NCBI RefSeq assembly: GCF_000169435.1 | Contig: NZ_AAYB01000003.1 | Location: 1-64,000, forward strand | DNA length: 64,000 nt | Source: Roseobacter sp. CCS2 | Lineage (GTDB): Bacteria > Pseudomonadota > Alphaproteobacteria > Rhodobacterales > Rhodobacteraceae | Reading direction: 5' to 3' | Shown: positions 25,017 to 33,966 of the stretch, piece after piece | Position numbering within the stretch: the stretch's first letter is position 1 | How the letters are laid out: each line of letters starts with the position of its first letter | Made by a program: the position numbers and the translations under genes | Notes under the pieces: generated by a model | Databases searched by the model: none | What the model saw: only the letters and a program-made list of their open reading frames with translations | Told to the model about the DNA's origin: nothing

Positions 25017-25888
25017 CGGCTAGCCGCAGCAGCCATGCCTACTGATCTGACTTCGTTGTCCGGACTGACCTTTGATTTTTGTATAAGCAAAATCGCCGGC
25101 ACAAACAGTAAGAGAGATAGCAACCGATAAAGACGCCACCACCCGGCAATCCATGGATCGCATTTTTGCATGGGCCATTACATGCGTCGTCACGACGACG
25201 ACAACTGGACCCTCGCAGATGAAGGTGCAACCGCGCTGGGAACTTCGGGTTTCGACGATCGGTGGTTCTGGACCACGTTTTATTCTGACCAGTCTAAAGG
25301 CAACTTAGCGTGCGGCGTTCCCTTTTCAGCTTCGTACTTAGACTAGCGATTTTAGCGTTGGCGAGAATACCACCCGTTGCGGGATGACGGCGCAGGATGT
25401 GGGCGGTATTGACCGTTTCCTGCTTTTGCATGGAATCGCGTTTTCCGCAGGCGGCCTTCCTCTTGTATTGTTGGATAACGACGTTGGCCAAATCAACGAT
25501 CACTTATAAAAGGATCATTGCGGCCGACCGGAGGAGTGGCGCCGCGTCGGGTGATCCTTCTGGCCTGATGACCTTTCGGAACAGCTTCACCACCCAAAGA
25601 CGACTGCGGACCAGATATTGGCAATCATGCTGTGCTTGTGAAGGTTTGGTTCGCGTACTGCGAATTTTACCGATGATCCCAAAGAAATTGTTGCGCTGAT
25701 TTTTTTTGTCACAACTCCGCCGCAGATGAAGGACCGATCACGGGGCAGACATTTCATGGACGCGCAGGCGCGATATAGGCGGCACGCGAAATTCTTTGCC
25801 TGTTATCCTGGAATATTCTGTTTACCTTTTGTGTCATTCGTATCTAGTGCGTCAGTGTAGAAAGTGAGCAACGGTGGAGCGACGAGTA
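25017..25888. other. Gene-poor stretch with decayed coding traces
   Basis: Roughly 870 bases without an intact gene between gvpF/L and the alpha-glucosidase. It contains a fragment resembling a GH13 C-terminal region (25131-25346). Short frames on both strands at about 25294-25699 lack ribosome sites and recognisable domains. The promoter of the alpha-glucosidase should lie at the right end. The pattern suggests deletion and decay at the junction of the gas-vesicle and glycogen regions. Confidence 0.4.
25131..25346 (+). pseudogene. Fragment resembling a GH13 alpha-amylase/branching-type enzyme
   Basis: The frame, open from 25131 and with an ATG at 25170, reads HDDDNWTLADEGATALGTSG followed by FDDRWFWTTFYSDQSKGN. 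This resembles the 'GGlGFDARWyadFyHhl' segment found between catalytic motifs of GH13 branching and trehalohydrolase-like enzymes. Only some 70 codons are open and no other part of such an enzyme is nearby, so it is most likely a leftover. The resemblance is short and may be chance. Confidence 0.3.
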
Positions 25889-27649
25889 ATGAACGAATGG
25901 TGGCGAAGCGCCGTGATCTATCAGGTCTACCCGCGTTCATATCAGGATAGTACCGGCGATGGTGTCGGCGACCTGAATGGCATCACGCGGCGGTTGGACC
26001 ATATTGCCGGGCTGGGCGTGGATTGTATTTGGCTGTCACCCATCTTTGCGTCGCCGCAGAAGGATATGGGCTATGACGTGTCTGACTATCTGGCAATTGA
26101 CCCTTTGTTTGGCGACCTGACGGCCTTTGATACCCTGATCGAAGGCGCCCATACGCGCGGATTGAAAGTCATTGTCGATCAGGTGCTGTCTCACACGTCG
26201 GACCAGCATGACTGGTTCAAGCAGTCTCGTGTCAGCCGCGAAAATGACAAGGCTGACTGGTATGTCTGGGCCGACCCGCAGCCTGATGGATCGCCGCCAA
26301 CGAATTGGCATAGCCATTTTGGTGGCCCGGCGTGGGAGTTTGATCCGCAGCGCGGGCAGTATTATTTGCACAATTTTCTGGCCTCGCAGCCAGACCTGAA
26401 TTTTCACAATCCCGATGTTGTTGATGCGATATTGGACACCTGTAAATTCTGGCTGGACCGGGGGCTTGATGGGTTCCGGCTTGATACTGTGAACTACTAT
26501 TTCCATGATCAGAAATTGCGTTCCAATCCGCCAGCGCAAGCTGCGCCGCAGGTGATGGCGACCGATCTTTATGGGATGCAGAACAACATCTACAACAAAA
26601 CCCGACCGGAAAACCTAGGCTTTCTAGAGCGTCTGCGCGCGCTGACGGATCAGTATGATGACATCATGATGGTGGGTGAGGTCGGCGAAATGGGTCGCCG
26701 CTCTATCGAGATTATGGGCGAGTACACGGCAGGCCGCACGCGGCTGCATATGGCCTATAGTTTTGCCATGTTGGGCCCGGATTTTAACCCGGAGCATTTC
26801 CGCAATTGCATCGAGGGTTTTCAGTCCGGCGCGCCGGACGGGCATCCGTACTGGTCGTTCAGCAACCACGATGTGCCCCGGCAGGTGAGCCGCTGGGCAG
26901 GGCATGCCGTCTCAGAAGACAGCATCGCCCGGCTGGCCTGCGCGATGCTGATGTCATTTGAAGGCACGATTGGCATCTATCAGGGTGAAGAGCTGGGCCA
27001 GACCGAAACCGAGCTTGTCTTTGAAGAACTGACCGACCCGCCTGCGATCCGATATTGGCCTGGCGTAAAGGGCCGTGATGGCTGCCGCACGCCGATGGTT
27101 TGGGAAAAAGATGTGCCGCATGCAGGCTTTTCGACAGGTAAACCGTGGTTGCCGGTCAAGGAACCGCAGGCAGCGAATGCGGTGGACCAGCAGGGCGAAG
27201 GCAGCATCATGGCTTACTACAAGGACATGATCGCCTATCGCAAAGCCAGTCCGGCGCTTTCACATGGCAAAACCACCTTTATCTCATTACCGGACCCTTT
27301 GCTGGCTTTCACACGCCACGATGCTGCACAGTCGCTGACGTGCATTTTTAACCTTTCGACGGACACGCAGAAGGTGCCGCTGAGGGCCGCGGCGGAAATC
27401 ACGAGGGCAGAAAGATCGTCAATCGCAGACGGGCTGCTGATCTTGGAAGGCAATGGGTTTGCCTACCTCAGCCATGACGCGGACACACCCTATAGCGTCA
27501 AGCAAACTCAGGTGATGACGTCGGGCGTACTGCGCCCCGTCATCGCCACAAGATCAGATAGTGTTAGCGCGGCATCGCGCACCGCCGTCAGCACGGCGTC
27601 AGGCGCCTCTTGCAGGCGGTCGGTATTGGTTTCCAACTGTTCAAGATAA
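25889..27649 (+). CDS. GH13 alpha-glucosidase (oligo-1,6-glucosidase/AglA type) with an unusual C-terminal tail
   Basis: The 586-residue enzyme hydrolyses terminal alpha-glucosidic bonds of small maltosides, isomaltosides or sucrose-like sugars in the cytoplasm. The N-terminus WWRSAVIYQVYPRSYQDSTGDGVGDL is typical; D199 (GFRLDTVN) is the nucleophile, E264 (VGEVGE) the acid/base and D328 (FSNHD) the third carboxylate. The family ends a few residues after GFAYLS; here the frame continues for about 55 residues, the last 47 encoded opposite the 3' end of pgm. That tail is Ser/Thr/Arg-rich and looks like antisense sequence, suggesting loss of the normal stop. The start is ATG 25889; GTG 25874 is possible. 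Confidence 0.88.
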   Translation: MNEWWRSAVIYQVYPRSYQDSTGDGVGDLNGITRRLDHIAGLGVDCIWLSPIFASPQKDMGYDVSDYLAIDPLFGDLTAFDTLIEGAHTRGLKVIVDQVLSHTSDQHDWFKQSRVSRENDKADWYVWADPQPDGSPPTNWHSHFGGPAWEFDPQRGQYYLHNFLASQPDLNFHNPDVVDAILDTCKFWLDRGLDGFRLDTVNYYFHDQKLRSNPPAQAAPQVMATDLYGMQNNIYNKTRPENLGFLERLRALTDQYDDIMMVGEVGEMGRRSIEIMGEYTAGRTRLHMAYSFAMLGPDFNPEHFRNCIEGFQSGAPDGHPYWSFSNHDVPRQVSRWAGHAVSEDSIARLACAMLMSFEGTIGIYQGEELGQTETELVFEELTDPPAIRYWPGVKGRDGCRTPMVWEKDVPHAGFSTGKPWLPVKEPQAANAVDQQGEGSIMAYYKDMIAYRKASPALSHGKTTFISLPDPLLAFTRHDAAQSLTCIFNLSTDTQKVPLRAAAEITRAERSSIADGLLILEGNGFAYLSHDADTPYSVKQTQVMTSGVLRPVIATRSDSVSAASRTAVSTASGASCRRSVLVSNCSR

Positions 27650-29139
27650 AGACGGATCGTGGCACCTTGCGTCCCCGTACCCGACAATCGGAACACCGCC
27701 CGCGCATCACCGGCAAAGGTAATGCGGATGCCTTGCCCGGTGGATTGTGACCCATCCACAGGATCAAGATAGGCGAATTCATCTGCCGCCGCGACCGTCA
27801 GGCCACCGATGGTAGACCCCGCAAGACCATCCAGCTTGGCGCGCAGCCGGTCCATCATCGTCATGGCTTTGTCGCTGTCTACCCCCTCAAAATCAAGGCG
27901 TGAATAATAGCAACGGCCATGCGCTTTCCACAGATCCGCCATCAGCTCTGACACTGATTTCCCTGTCTCTGCCAGGATATTCAGCCATAGCAAAACCGCC
28001 CAAAGCCCGTCCTTTTCGCGCACATGATCTGATCCGGTACCGGCGCTTTCCTCGCCACATAATGTGACCTTGCCTGCGTCCAGCAGGTTGCCAAAAAACT
28101 TCCATCCCGTTGGCGTCTCAAAACATCCTATCCCAAGGCTTTCTGCCACCCGGTCAACGGCCCGTGACGTTGGCATTGAGCGCGCAACACCTGCAAGCCC
28201 ATCGCGATAGCCCGGTGCCAAATGCGCATGTGCCGTCAACAGCGCAAGGCTGTCAGAGGGCGTGACATAGGCACCGCGCCCAACGATCATATTGCGGTCC
28301 CCATCACCGTCGGACGCTGCCCCGAAATCAGGCGCATCGGCGCTGTGCATTTTGTCCATGAGGGTTTTGGCCCAGATCGGGTTTGGATCTGGATGACCCT
28401 TGCCGAAATCCGGGCTGGGCTGGCCGTTGATAACAGTTCCCTTGGGCGCGCCCAGCATGTCTTCGAGAACCGTATGGGCATATGGCCCGGTCACCGCATG
28501 CATGGCGTCAAAGCACATGGTAAACCCATCAGCGAAAAGCTGGCGGATTTTCGGGAAATCCACGATAGTTTGCATCAGATCGGCGTAATCGGCGACCGGG
28601 TCCACGATCTCGATCACCATGTTTTCAAGCTTGTGGGAACCAAGCTTATGCAAATCAAGGTCCTCGGCTGCTGCGATTTTGTAAAGGACGAGGGTTTTGG
28701 TGCACTCGTAAATCTTATCCGTCAAAGCCTCGGTTGCCGGGCCACCATTGGGGCCATTATATTTCAAGCCAAAGTCCGCGTCAGGGCCACCGGGGTTGTG
28801 GCTGGCCGACAGGATCAGACCCCCATCTGCCTTTCGTAACCGGATCAAATGGGATGCCGCGGGCGTCGACAAAAGCCCGCCTTGCCCGACAACGCACTTT
28901 GCCGCGCTATTGGCGCAGGCCATGCGCAGTATGATCTGGATCGCTGCATCGTTGAAGAAACGTCCGTCACCGCCGATGACTAAGGTTTTCCCTTCTACGC
29001 CGCCAGTCCCATCGAAGATCGACTGTACATAGTTTTCAAGGAAATGCGGCCGCCTGAACACCGCTGTCTTCTTGCGAAGCCCGCTGGTTCCCGGTTTTTG
29101 CCCTTCGATTGGAGTGGTCCGCACGTTTTGCATCGGCAT
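27508..29139 (-). CDS. pgm: Phosphoglucomutase
   Basis: This 543-residue alpha-D-phosphohexomutase interconverts glucose 1-phosphate and glucose 6-phosphate, linking glycolysis to glycogen and sugar-nucleotide synthesis. Signatures are PGTSGLRKKT (residues 16-25), the phosphoserine loop SASHNPGG (111-118, Ser113), the Mg loop DGDGDRNMI, the sugar loop CGEESAGTGSDH and the phosphate loop RLSGTGTQGATIRLY. It is last in the glgB-glgC-glgA-glgX-pgm operon, as in many alphaproteobacteria, 31 bases after glgX. Its 3' end overlaps the convergent alpha-glucosidase tail by 142 bases. Confidence 0.95.
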   Translation of the reverse strand: MPMQNVRTTPIEGQKPGTSGLRKKTAVFRRPHFLENYVQSIFDGTGGVEGKTLVIGGDGRFFNDAAIQIILRMACANSAAKCVVGQGGLLSTPAASHLIRLRKADGGLILSASHNPGGPDADFGLKYNGPNGGPATEALTDKIYECTKTLVLYKIAAAEDLDLHKLGSHKLENMVIEIVDPVADYADLMQTIVDFPKIRQLFADGFTMCFDAMHAVTGPYAHTVLEDMLGAPKGTVINGQPSPDFGKGHPDPNPIWAKTLMDKMHSADAPDFGAASDGDGDRNMIVGRGAYVTPSDSLALLTAHAHLAPGYRDGLAGVARSMPTSRAVDRVAESLGIGCFETPTGWKFFGNLLDAGKVTLCGEESAGTGSDHVREKDGLWAVLLWLNILAETGKSVSELMADLWKAHGRCYYSRLDFEGVDSDKAMTMMDRLRAKLDGLAGSTIGGLTVAAADEFAYLDPVDGSQSTGQGIRITFAGDARAVFRLSGTGTQGATIRLYLEQLETNTDRLQEAPDAVLTAVRDAALTLSDLVAMTGRSTPDVIT

Positions 29140-29170
29140 CTGTCGTCCTCCCTAAATTCATCCCCTATGA

Positions 29171-31255
29171 TCATCCATCTGCGGTTTCATGTGAAAAGAC
29201 CGCGACACTGTCGGTGGCCACGGTCATGCCCACAGTGACCTTGATTGCATCTTCCTGACTGGTGTCAAAGCGGCGCACCCATGCTTCGCCTTGCGGCAGG
29301 TCCGGTGGCGTGACTTCGACCGCCTCCCCGCGGTTAAGCACGACCAAAAGCGCGCCTTCGCGTTTGACGTATTCAGGTGCGCCTGATGCCATCCGCATTT
29401 CTGCAACCAAAGTATCAAGGGCCGGGTTATCCCAATCCTCTTGCTGCATCGCCTCTCCATCGGCGCGCCGCCAGAACAAATCAGGCTCTCCGTCGATCAG
29501 CCGTTGGCGTGAATGCAGAAAGCGGGTCTGCCTAAGCAGGGGATGCATCTTGCGAAACGCAATCGCCTGCTGACAAAACGTAAAGAATGGATCGTCCCGG
29601 TCCGGCCAATTGACCCAGCCGATTTCATTGTCCTGACAGTACGCGTTGTTGTTGCCGCCTTGTGAATTGCTCAGCTCATCACCCGCCAGCATCATCGGTG
29701 TACCTTGCGACAACATCAGCGTGGCGATCATGTTACGTTTGCGCCGCAAACGGGCAGCGTTTATCGCGGGATCATCTGTTGGCCCCTCAACACCCATATT
29801 GTCGGAATGATTGTTGGAATGCCCATCGCGGTCGTCCTCGCCATTGGCAAGGTTGTGTTTGCGGCTATAGCTGACGGTGTCGTGCAGCGTGAAACCGTCA
29901 TGCGCCGTCAGGAAATTCAGCGATGATGTCGCGGCACGCCCGTCATGGTCAAAATAAGGGGCAGAGCCCACCAGCCGTTCAGCCAAATCGCTGACCTTGC
30001 CTGCATCGCCACGCCAGAATTCACGCACATTGTCGCGGTATTTGTCGTTCCATTCCACGAAGGGCGATGGATAGGCGCCCAACTGATAGCCGCCCGGTCC
30101 GATGTCCCAGGGTTCTGCAATCAGCTTGACCTGATTAAGCACCGGGTCCTGTCCAATGGCCCGAAAAAACGGCCCGTCGCGTTCAAACCCGCGCGCGGTC
30201 CGACCAAGGGCCGAGCATAGATCAAAGCGAAATCCGTCGACATGCATGACCTCTACCCAATAGCGCAAGCTGTCCATCACCAGCCGAATGACAAACGGGT
30301 TTTCAAAATCAAGCGTATTACCGCAGCCTGCGTCGTCGATATAGTAGCGCGGGTTATCCGCCAGCCTGTAGTAGCTCGCGTTATCAAGGCCCCGGAACAT
30401 CAGTGTCGGTCCCAACTCGGACCCTTCGGCAGTGTGGTTGTAGACCACGTCAAGAATTACCTCGATCCCGGCAGAGTGAAAGCGACGCACCATTTGCTGG
30501 AATTCGGCGATGTCGCCACCTTGCATATAGCGCGGGTCGGGGGCGAAGAATCCATAGGTCATGTACCCCCAATAGTTCGTCAAACCCCGATCCAGCAGGA
30601 ACTTTTCGTTTAGAAACGCCTGCACTGGCAAAAGTTCCACCGTCGTCACGCCCAGCGTGTTCAAATGTTCTAGGATCGGGTCAGAGGCCATCGCCAGATA
30701 GGTGCCGGGGTTTGGAATATCGTGCCGCCCGGCTGTCAGCCCTTTGACATGTGCCTCGTAGATAATCGAGTTTTCCAGCGGATGACGCGGCTCTGGCGCA
30801 TTGTCCCAGTTGAAAGACGGATCAACAACAACGCAGCGCGGCATGTAGGGCGCGCTGTCGGTTTTGTCGAAACTAAGGTCTTTGTCTTTATGACCATTCT
30901 TATAGCCGAACAGGGCATCATGCCATTTCGGGTGTCCGGTCAGATGCTTGGCATAGGGGTCGATCAGCAGTTTGTAGGGATTGAACCGATGGCCGTCATG
31001 TGGCGCATAGGGACCATCCATGCGCACACCATATTGCTGGCCCGCTTTCATGCCGGGGAAGTAACCGTGCCACACGTGGCCTTCGCGTTCGGGCAATGTA
31101 ATGATCTGGTTCTCGTTGCCGTCTTCGTCGAACAGACACAGCATGACCTTGGTCGCATGGCGTGAAAACACGGCAAAGTTCACACCTTCGGGGTCTAGAG
31201 TGGCCCCTAAAGGTGTGGGGCGCCCCGGCCGCGTCTCAAATGGTCCAAAGTTCAC
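29171..31255 (-). CDS. glgX: Glycogen debranching enzyme
   Basis: The 694-residue GH13/isoamylase-type enzyme removes alpha-1,6 branches from phosphorylase-limited glycogen. The N-terminal CBM48 region (PLGATLDPEGVNFAVFSRHATKVMLCLFD) precedes the catalytic barrel: VVYNHTAEGSELGPTLMFRGLDNASYYRL, the nucleophile in HVDGFRFDLCSALGR, the acid/base in LIAEPWDIGPGGYQLG, and NFLTAHDGFTLHDTVSY. Length fits GlgX. It overlaps the end of glgA by four bases and lies between glgA and pgm. Confidence 0.95.
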   Translation of the reverse strand: MNFGPFETRPGRPTPLGATLDPEGVNFAVFSRHATKVMLCLFDEDGNENQIITLPEREGHVWHGYFPGMKAGQQYGVRMDGPYAPHDGHRFNPYKLLIDPYAKHLTGHPKWHDALFGYKNGHKDKDLSFDKTDSAPYMPRCVVVDPSFNWDNAPEPRHPLENSIIYEAHVKGLTAGRHDIPNPGTYLAMASDPILEHLNTLGVTTVELLPVQAFLNEKFLLDRGLTNYWGYMTYGFFAPDPRYMQGGDIAEFQQMVRRFHSAGIEVILDVVYNHTAEGSELGPTLMFRGLDNASYYRLADNPRYYIDDAGCGNTLDFENPFVIRLVMDSLRYWVEVMHVDGFRFDLCSALGRTARGFERDGPFFRAIGQDPVLNQVKLIAEPWDIGPGGYQLGAYPSPFVEWNDKYRDNVREFWRGDAGKVSDLAERLVGSAPYFDHDGRAATSSLNFLTAHDGFTLHDTVSYSRKHNLANGEDDRDGHSNNHSDNMGVEGPTDDPAINAARLRRKRNMIATLMLSQGTPMMLAGDELSNSQGGNNNAYCQDNEIGWVNWPDRDDPFFTFCQQAIAFRKMHPLLRQTRFLHSRQRLIDGEPDLFWRRADGEAMQQEDWDNPALDTLVAEMRMASGAPEYVKREGALLVVLNRGEAVEVTPPDLPQGEAWVRRFDTSQEDAIKVTVGMTVATDSVAVFSHETADG

Positions 31256-32682
31256 GGACGGGTCCCAATCACAGATCTGTAGATGTCTTGATATGCAGCA
31301 GCCGAGGTTTCCCAGCCGACGGGTTGTTTCATGGCGTTGCTTTGCAGTGATTTCCAGGTTTTGCTGTCATGAAACAGATCAGTGATGCGCACAAATGCGT
31401 TCGCCAAGGCCTGTGCCGTGACAGGAAAAAATTGCACGCCGGTTGCAACCCCACGCGCCAATGCGGCGGGCGATGCATTGATGACCGTATCAGCCAAACC
31501 ACCCGTCAAGGCTACCAGTGGCAGCGCGCCATAACGCAGCCCGTAAAGCTGGGTCAGTCCGCAAGGTTCAAACCGAGATGGCACGACTATAACATCGCCA
31601 CCGGCCATCATCAGATGGGACAGGGCTTCGTCGTAGCCAATTTTGACGGCAAGGTTCTGGTGATGCTCTGCAGCCTCTAGCAATGCGATTTCAAGCTTTG
31701 GGTCGCCAGACCCCAAAAGCGCAAGTTGCCCGCCGCGCGTCAGCAAAGCGGGCAGGGCATCCAGTAGCAGGTCGATGCCCTTCTGTTCGGTCAGGCGCGA
31801 CACCAGCACACAAAGCGGACCGGCCGCGGGGGATAGCCCAAAGGTTTGGCGCAGCGCCTTTTTGTTGGCGGACTTGCCGGTCGCGCTTTTGTAGGGCGTG
31901 ATGTTGGTGTCGGTTGCCGGGTTCCATGCATCAAGGTCTATCCCGTTCACGATACCCGACAGGTCCGCCTGCCGCGCACGTAAAATCCCGTCCATCCCGA
32001 TCCCGAATTCCGGCGTCAGCAATTCCTCTGCATAGGTTTGCGAAACGGTGTTGATCTTTGCCGCACCGGCCAGCCCGGCTTTGAGTGCAGAAATCTGGCC
32101 CCAGAATTCAAAATGCTCTGACGTGAACCGCGCGGGATCAAGGCCAAGGATACCCAACTTGCTGGCATCGGCGTTGCCGTGAAAAGCGATGTTGTGGATC
32201 GTGAAAACGAACGGGGTGGTGACGCCAAGTGCGTGCATATATTCTGGTGTCAGACCGGCCTGCCAGTCATGGCCATGCACAATGTCGGGCGTCCAGCCAT
32301 CCGCGCCATCCGCCGCAATCATCGCGGCCACTTTGCAAAGTGCGGCGAAACGTTCGGCGTTGTCTGGCCAGTCGGCGCCAGTGGCGTCGCCATAGATCGC
32401 GCCATCGCGATCATAAAGATGCGGGGCATCCAAGATCAGAAGGTCAAGCCCTACAACACGACAGGCAAGTAGCTTTGCCGGGCCACCAAAAAGGTCGTCG
32501 TAACGCGCAGCAGTTTTGGCTTTGCCGATCTGACCCATTACCGTGCGGTATCCCGGCAGCAGCACACGTACAGCGACACCATGTTGCGCCAATGCGCCGG
32601 GCAAGGCCCCGGCCACATCAGCAAGCCCGCCGGTTTTCACCAGCGGGGCGCATTCAGAGACGACAAAAAGCGCCTTTGTCAT
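31252..32682 (-). CDS. glgA: Glycogen synthase (ADP-glucose)
   Basis: This 476-residue GT5 enzyme transfers glucose from ADP-glucose to glycogen. The N-terminal [26 protein letters not shown] holds the KTGGL ADP-glucose site; [55 protein letters not shown] and [24 protein letters not shown] are family blocks. The frame is open further upstream, but ATG 32682 overlaps the glgC stop (ATGA) and gives the normal N-terminus. Confidence 0.95.
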   Translation of the reverse strand: MTKALFVVSECAPLVKTGGLADVAGALPGALAQHGVAVRVLLPGYRTVMGQIGKAKTAARYDDLFGGPAKLLACRVVGLDLLILDAPHLYDRDGAIYGDATGADWPDNAERFAALCKVAAMIAADGADGWTPDIVHGHDWQAGLTPEYMHALGVTTPFVFTIHNIAFHGNADASKLGILGLDPARFTSEHFEFWGQISALKAGLAGAAKINTVSQTYAEELLTPEFGIGMDGILRARQADLSGIVNGIDLDAWNPATDTNITPYKSATGKSANKKALRQTFGLSPAAGPLCVLVSRLTEQKGIDLLLDALPALLTRGGQLALLGSGDPKLEIALLEAAEHHQNLAVKIGYDEALSHLMMAGGDVIVVPSRFEPCGLTQLYGLRYGALPLVALTGGLADTVINASPAALARGVATGVQFFPVTAQALANAFVRITDLFHDSKTWKSLQSNAMKQPVGWETSAAAYQDIYRSVIGTRP

Positions 32683-33935
32683 AAAGCAGCGGCCCTTTTG
32701 TCCAGCATATCTTGGGTAATCAGGGTGATGCCGCGATCTGTCACGCGGAACCATTTCGCGTCTTCAGAAGGATCTTCGCCCACAACAAGGCCTTCGGGGA
32801 TCACAACCCCACTATCGACCACGACCTGCCGCAGTCTGGCGGATCGGTGAACGACCACATTCGGCAGCACCACCGCTTGGTCCAGCACAGCGTAGGAATT
32901 GGTGTGCACATTGGTGAAAAGAACCGAATTGCGCACCTCGGTGCCGGAAATGATGCAGCCGCCCGCCACCATGGACGAGATAGCCATGCCGCGCCTGTCA
33001 CGTTCATCATGGATGAACTTTGCAGGTGGAACGGCCTCATTATATGTCCAGACCGGCCAGTTCTTGTCCCACAGGTCCAATTCCGGTGTAAAGTTGGTCA
33101 GGTCAATGTGCGCTTCCCAAAAGGCGTCAACCGTGCCGACGTCCTTCCAATAGGCCGGGGCATTTTCATTCCGTACACAGCTTTCGTCAAAACGATGCGC
33201 CATTGCCTTGCCGTTTGCGACGATGTCGGGGATCAGATCATTACCAAAATCGTTGCTGGAGTCCGGGTTTTCGGCGTCTTTTAGCAGCAGATCGCGCAAG
33301 AATGTCCAATTAAAGACGTATATCCCCATCGAGGCGAGGGCCTTATCCGGGTCCTCTGGTGTGCCGGGCGGGTCGGCAGGCTTTTCCAGAAAGCTGGTGA
33401 TGCGCCCTGCGTTGTCGGTGTCCATGACACCGAATGCTGTTGCCTCCATCCGTGGCACGGTTAAGCACCCGACCGTGACATCTGCGCCCGTGTCCACATG
33501 CTGGCGCAACATAATCTCATAGTCCATTTTATAGATATGGTCGCCCGCAAGGATGACCACGTAATCCACGTTGTAACTGTCCACGATATCAATGTTCTGT
33601 GTGACAGCATCAGCGGTGCCCTTGTACCAGCTGTCGTTGCCGCCGCGTTGTGATGCGGGCAGCACATCAAGAAATTCATTGCGCTCTGCGCGGAAGAAAT
33701 TCCAGCCACGCTGCGTATGCCGGATCAGGCTGTGGGCTTTGTACTGAGTGGCGACAGCGATCTTGCGGATGCCAGAGTTGACGGCATTCGATAGGGCAAA
33801 GTCGATAATCCGGGCTTTGCCGCCAAATGGGACAGCGGGTTTCACCCGGCGATCCGTCAGTTCCTTCAGGCGGCTTCCCCGTCCTCCCGCCAGAACGAAG
33901 GCCATCGATCTTTGCGTGATACGCTTTGTTGGCAT
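32679..33935 (-). CDS. glgC: Glucose-1-phosphate adenylyltransferase
   Basis: A 418-residue ADP-glucose pyrophosphorylase, the committed and regulated step of glycogen synthesis. It shows [39 protein letters not shown] at the nucleotide-binding N-terminus, [14 protein letters not shown] with the catalytic Asp, FLEKP for glucose 1-phosphate binding, and a C-terminal left-handed beta-helix ([54 protein letters not shown], quoted as the hexapeptide region). Length is normal. It lies between glgB (31-base gap) and glgA (overlap). Confidence 0.96.
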   Translation of the reverse strand: MPTKRITQRSMAFVLAGGRGSRLKELTDRRVKPAVPFGGKARIIDFALSNAVNSGIRKIAVATQYKAHSLIRHTQRGWNFFRAERNEFLDVLPASQRGGNDSWYKGTADAVTQNIDIVDSYNVDYVVILAGDHIYKMDYEIMLRQHVDTGADVTVGCLTVPRMEATAFGVMDTDNAGRITSFLEKPADPPGTPEDPDKALASMGIYVFNWTFLRDLLLKDAENPDSSNDFGNDLIPDIVANGKAMAHRFDESCVRNENAPAYWKDVGTVDAFWEAHIDLTNFTPELDLWDKNWPVWTYNEAVPPAKFIHDERDRRGMAISSMVAGGCIISGTEVRNSVLFTNVHTNSYAVLDQAVVLPNVVVHRSARLRQVVVDSGVVIPEGLVVGEDPSEDAKWFRVTDRGITLITQDMLDKRAAAL

Positions 33936-33966
33936 GTCTTTTTCCCCCTCTTATCGTTCTTTTGAC

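Noticed and set aside
25397..25699. 100-codon plus-strand frame upstream of the alpha-glucosidase
   Set aside because: Cys/Arg/Leu-rich translation with no domain or ribosome site; probably chance in decayed DNA.
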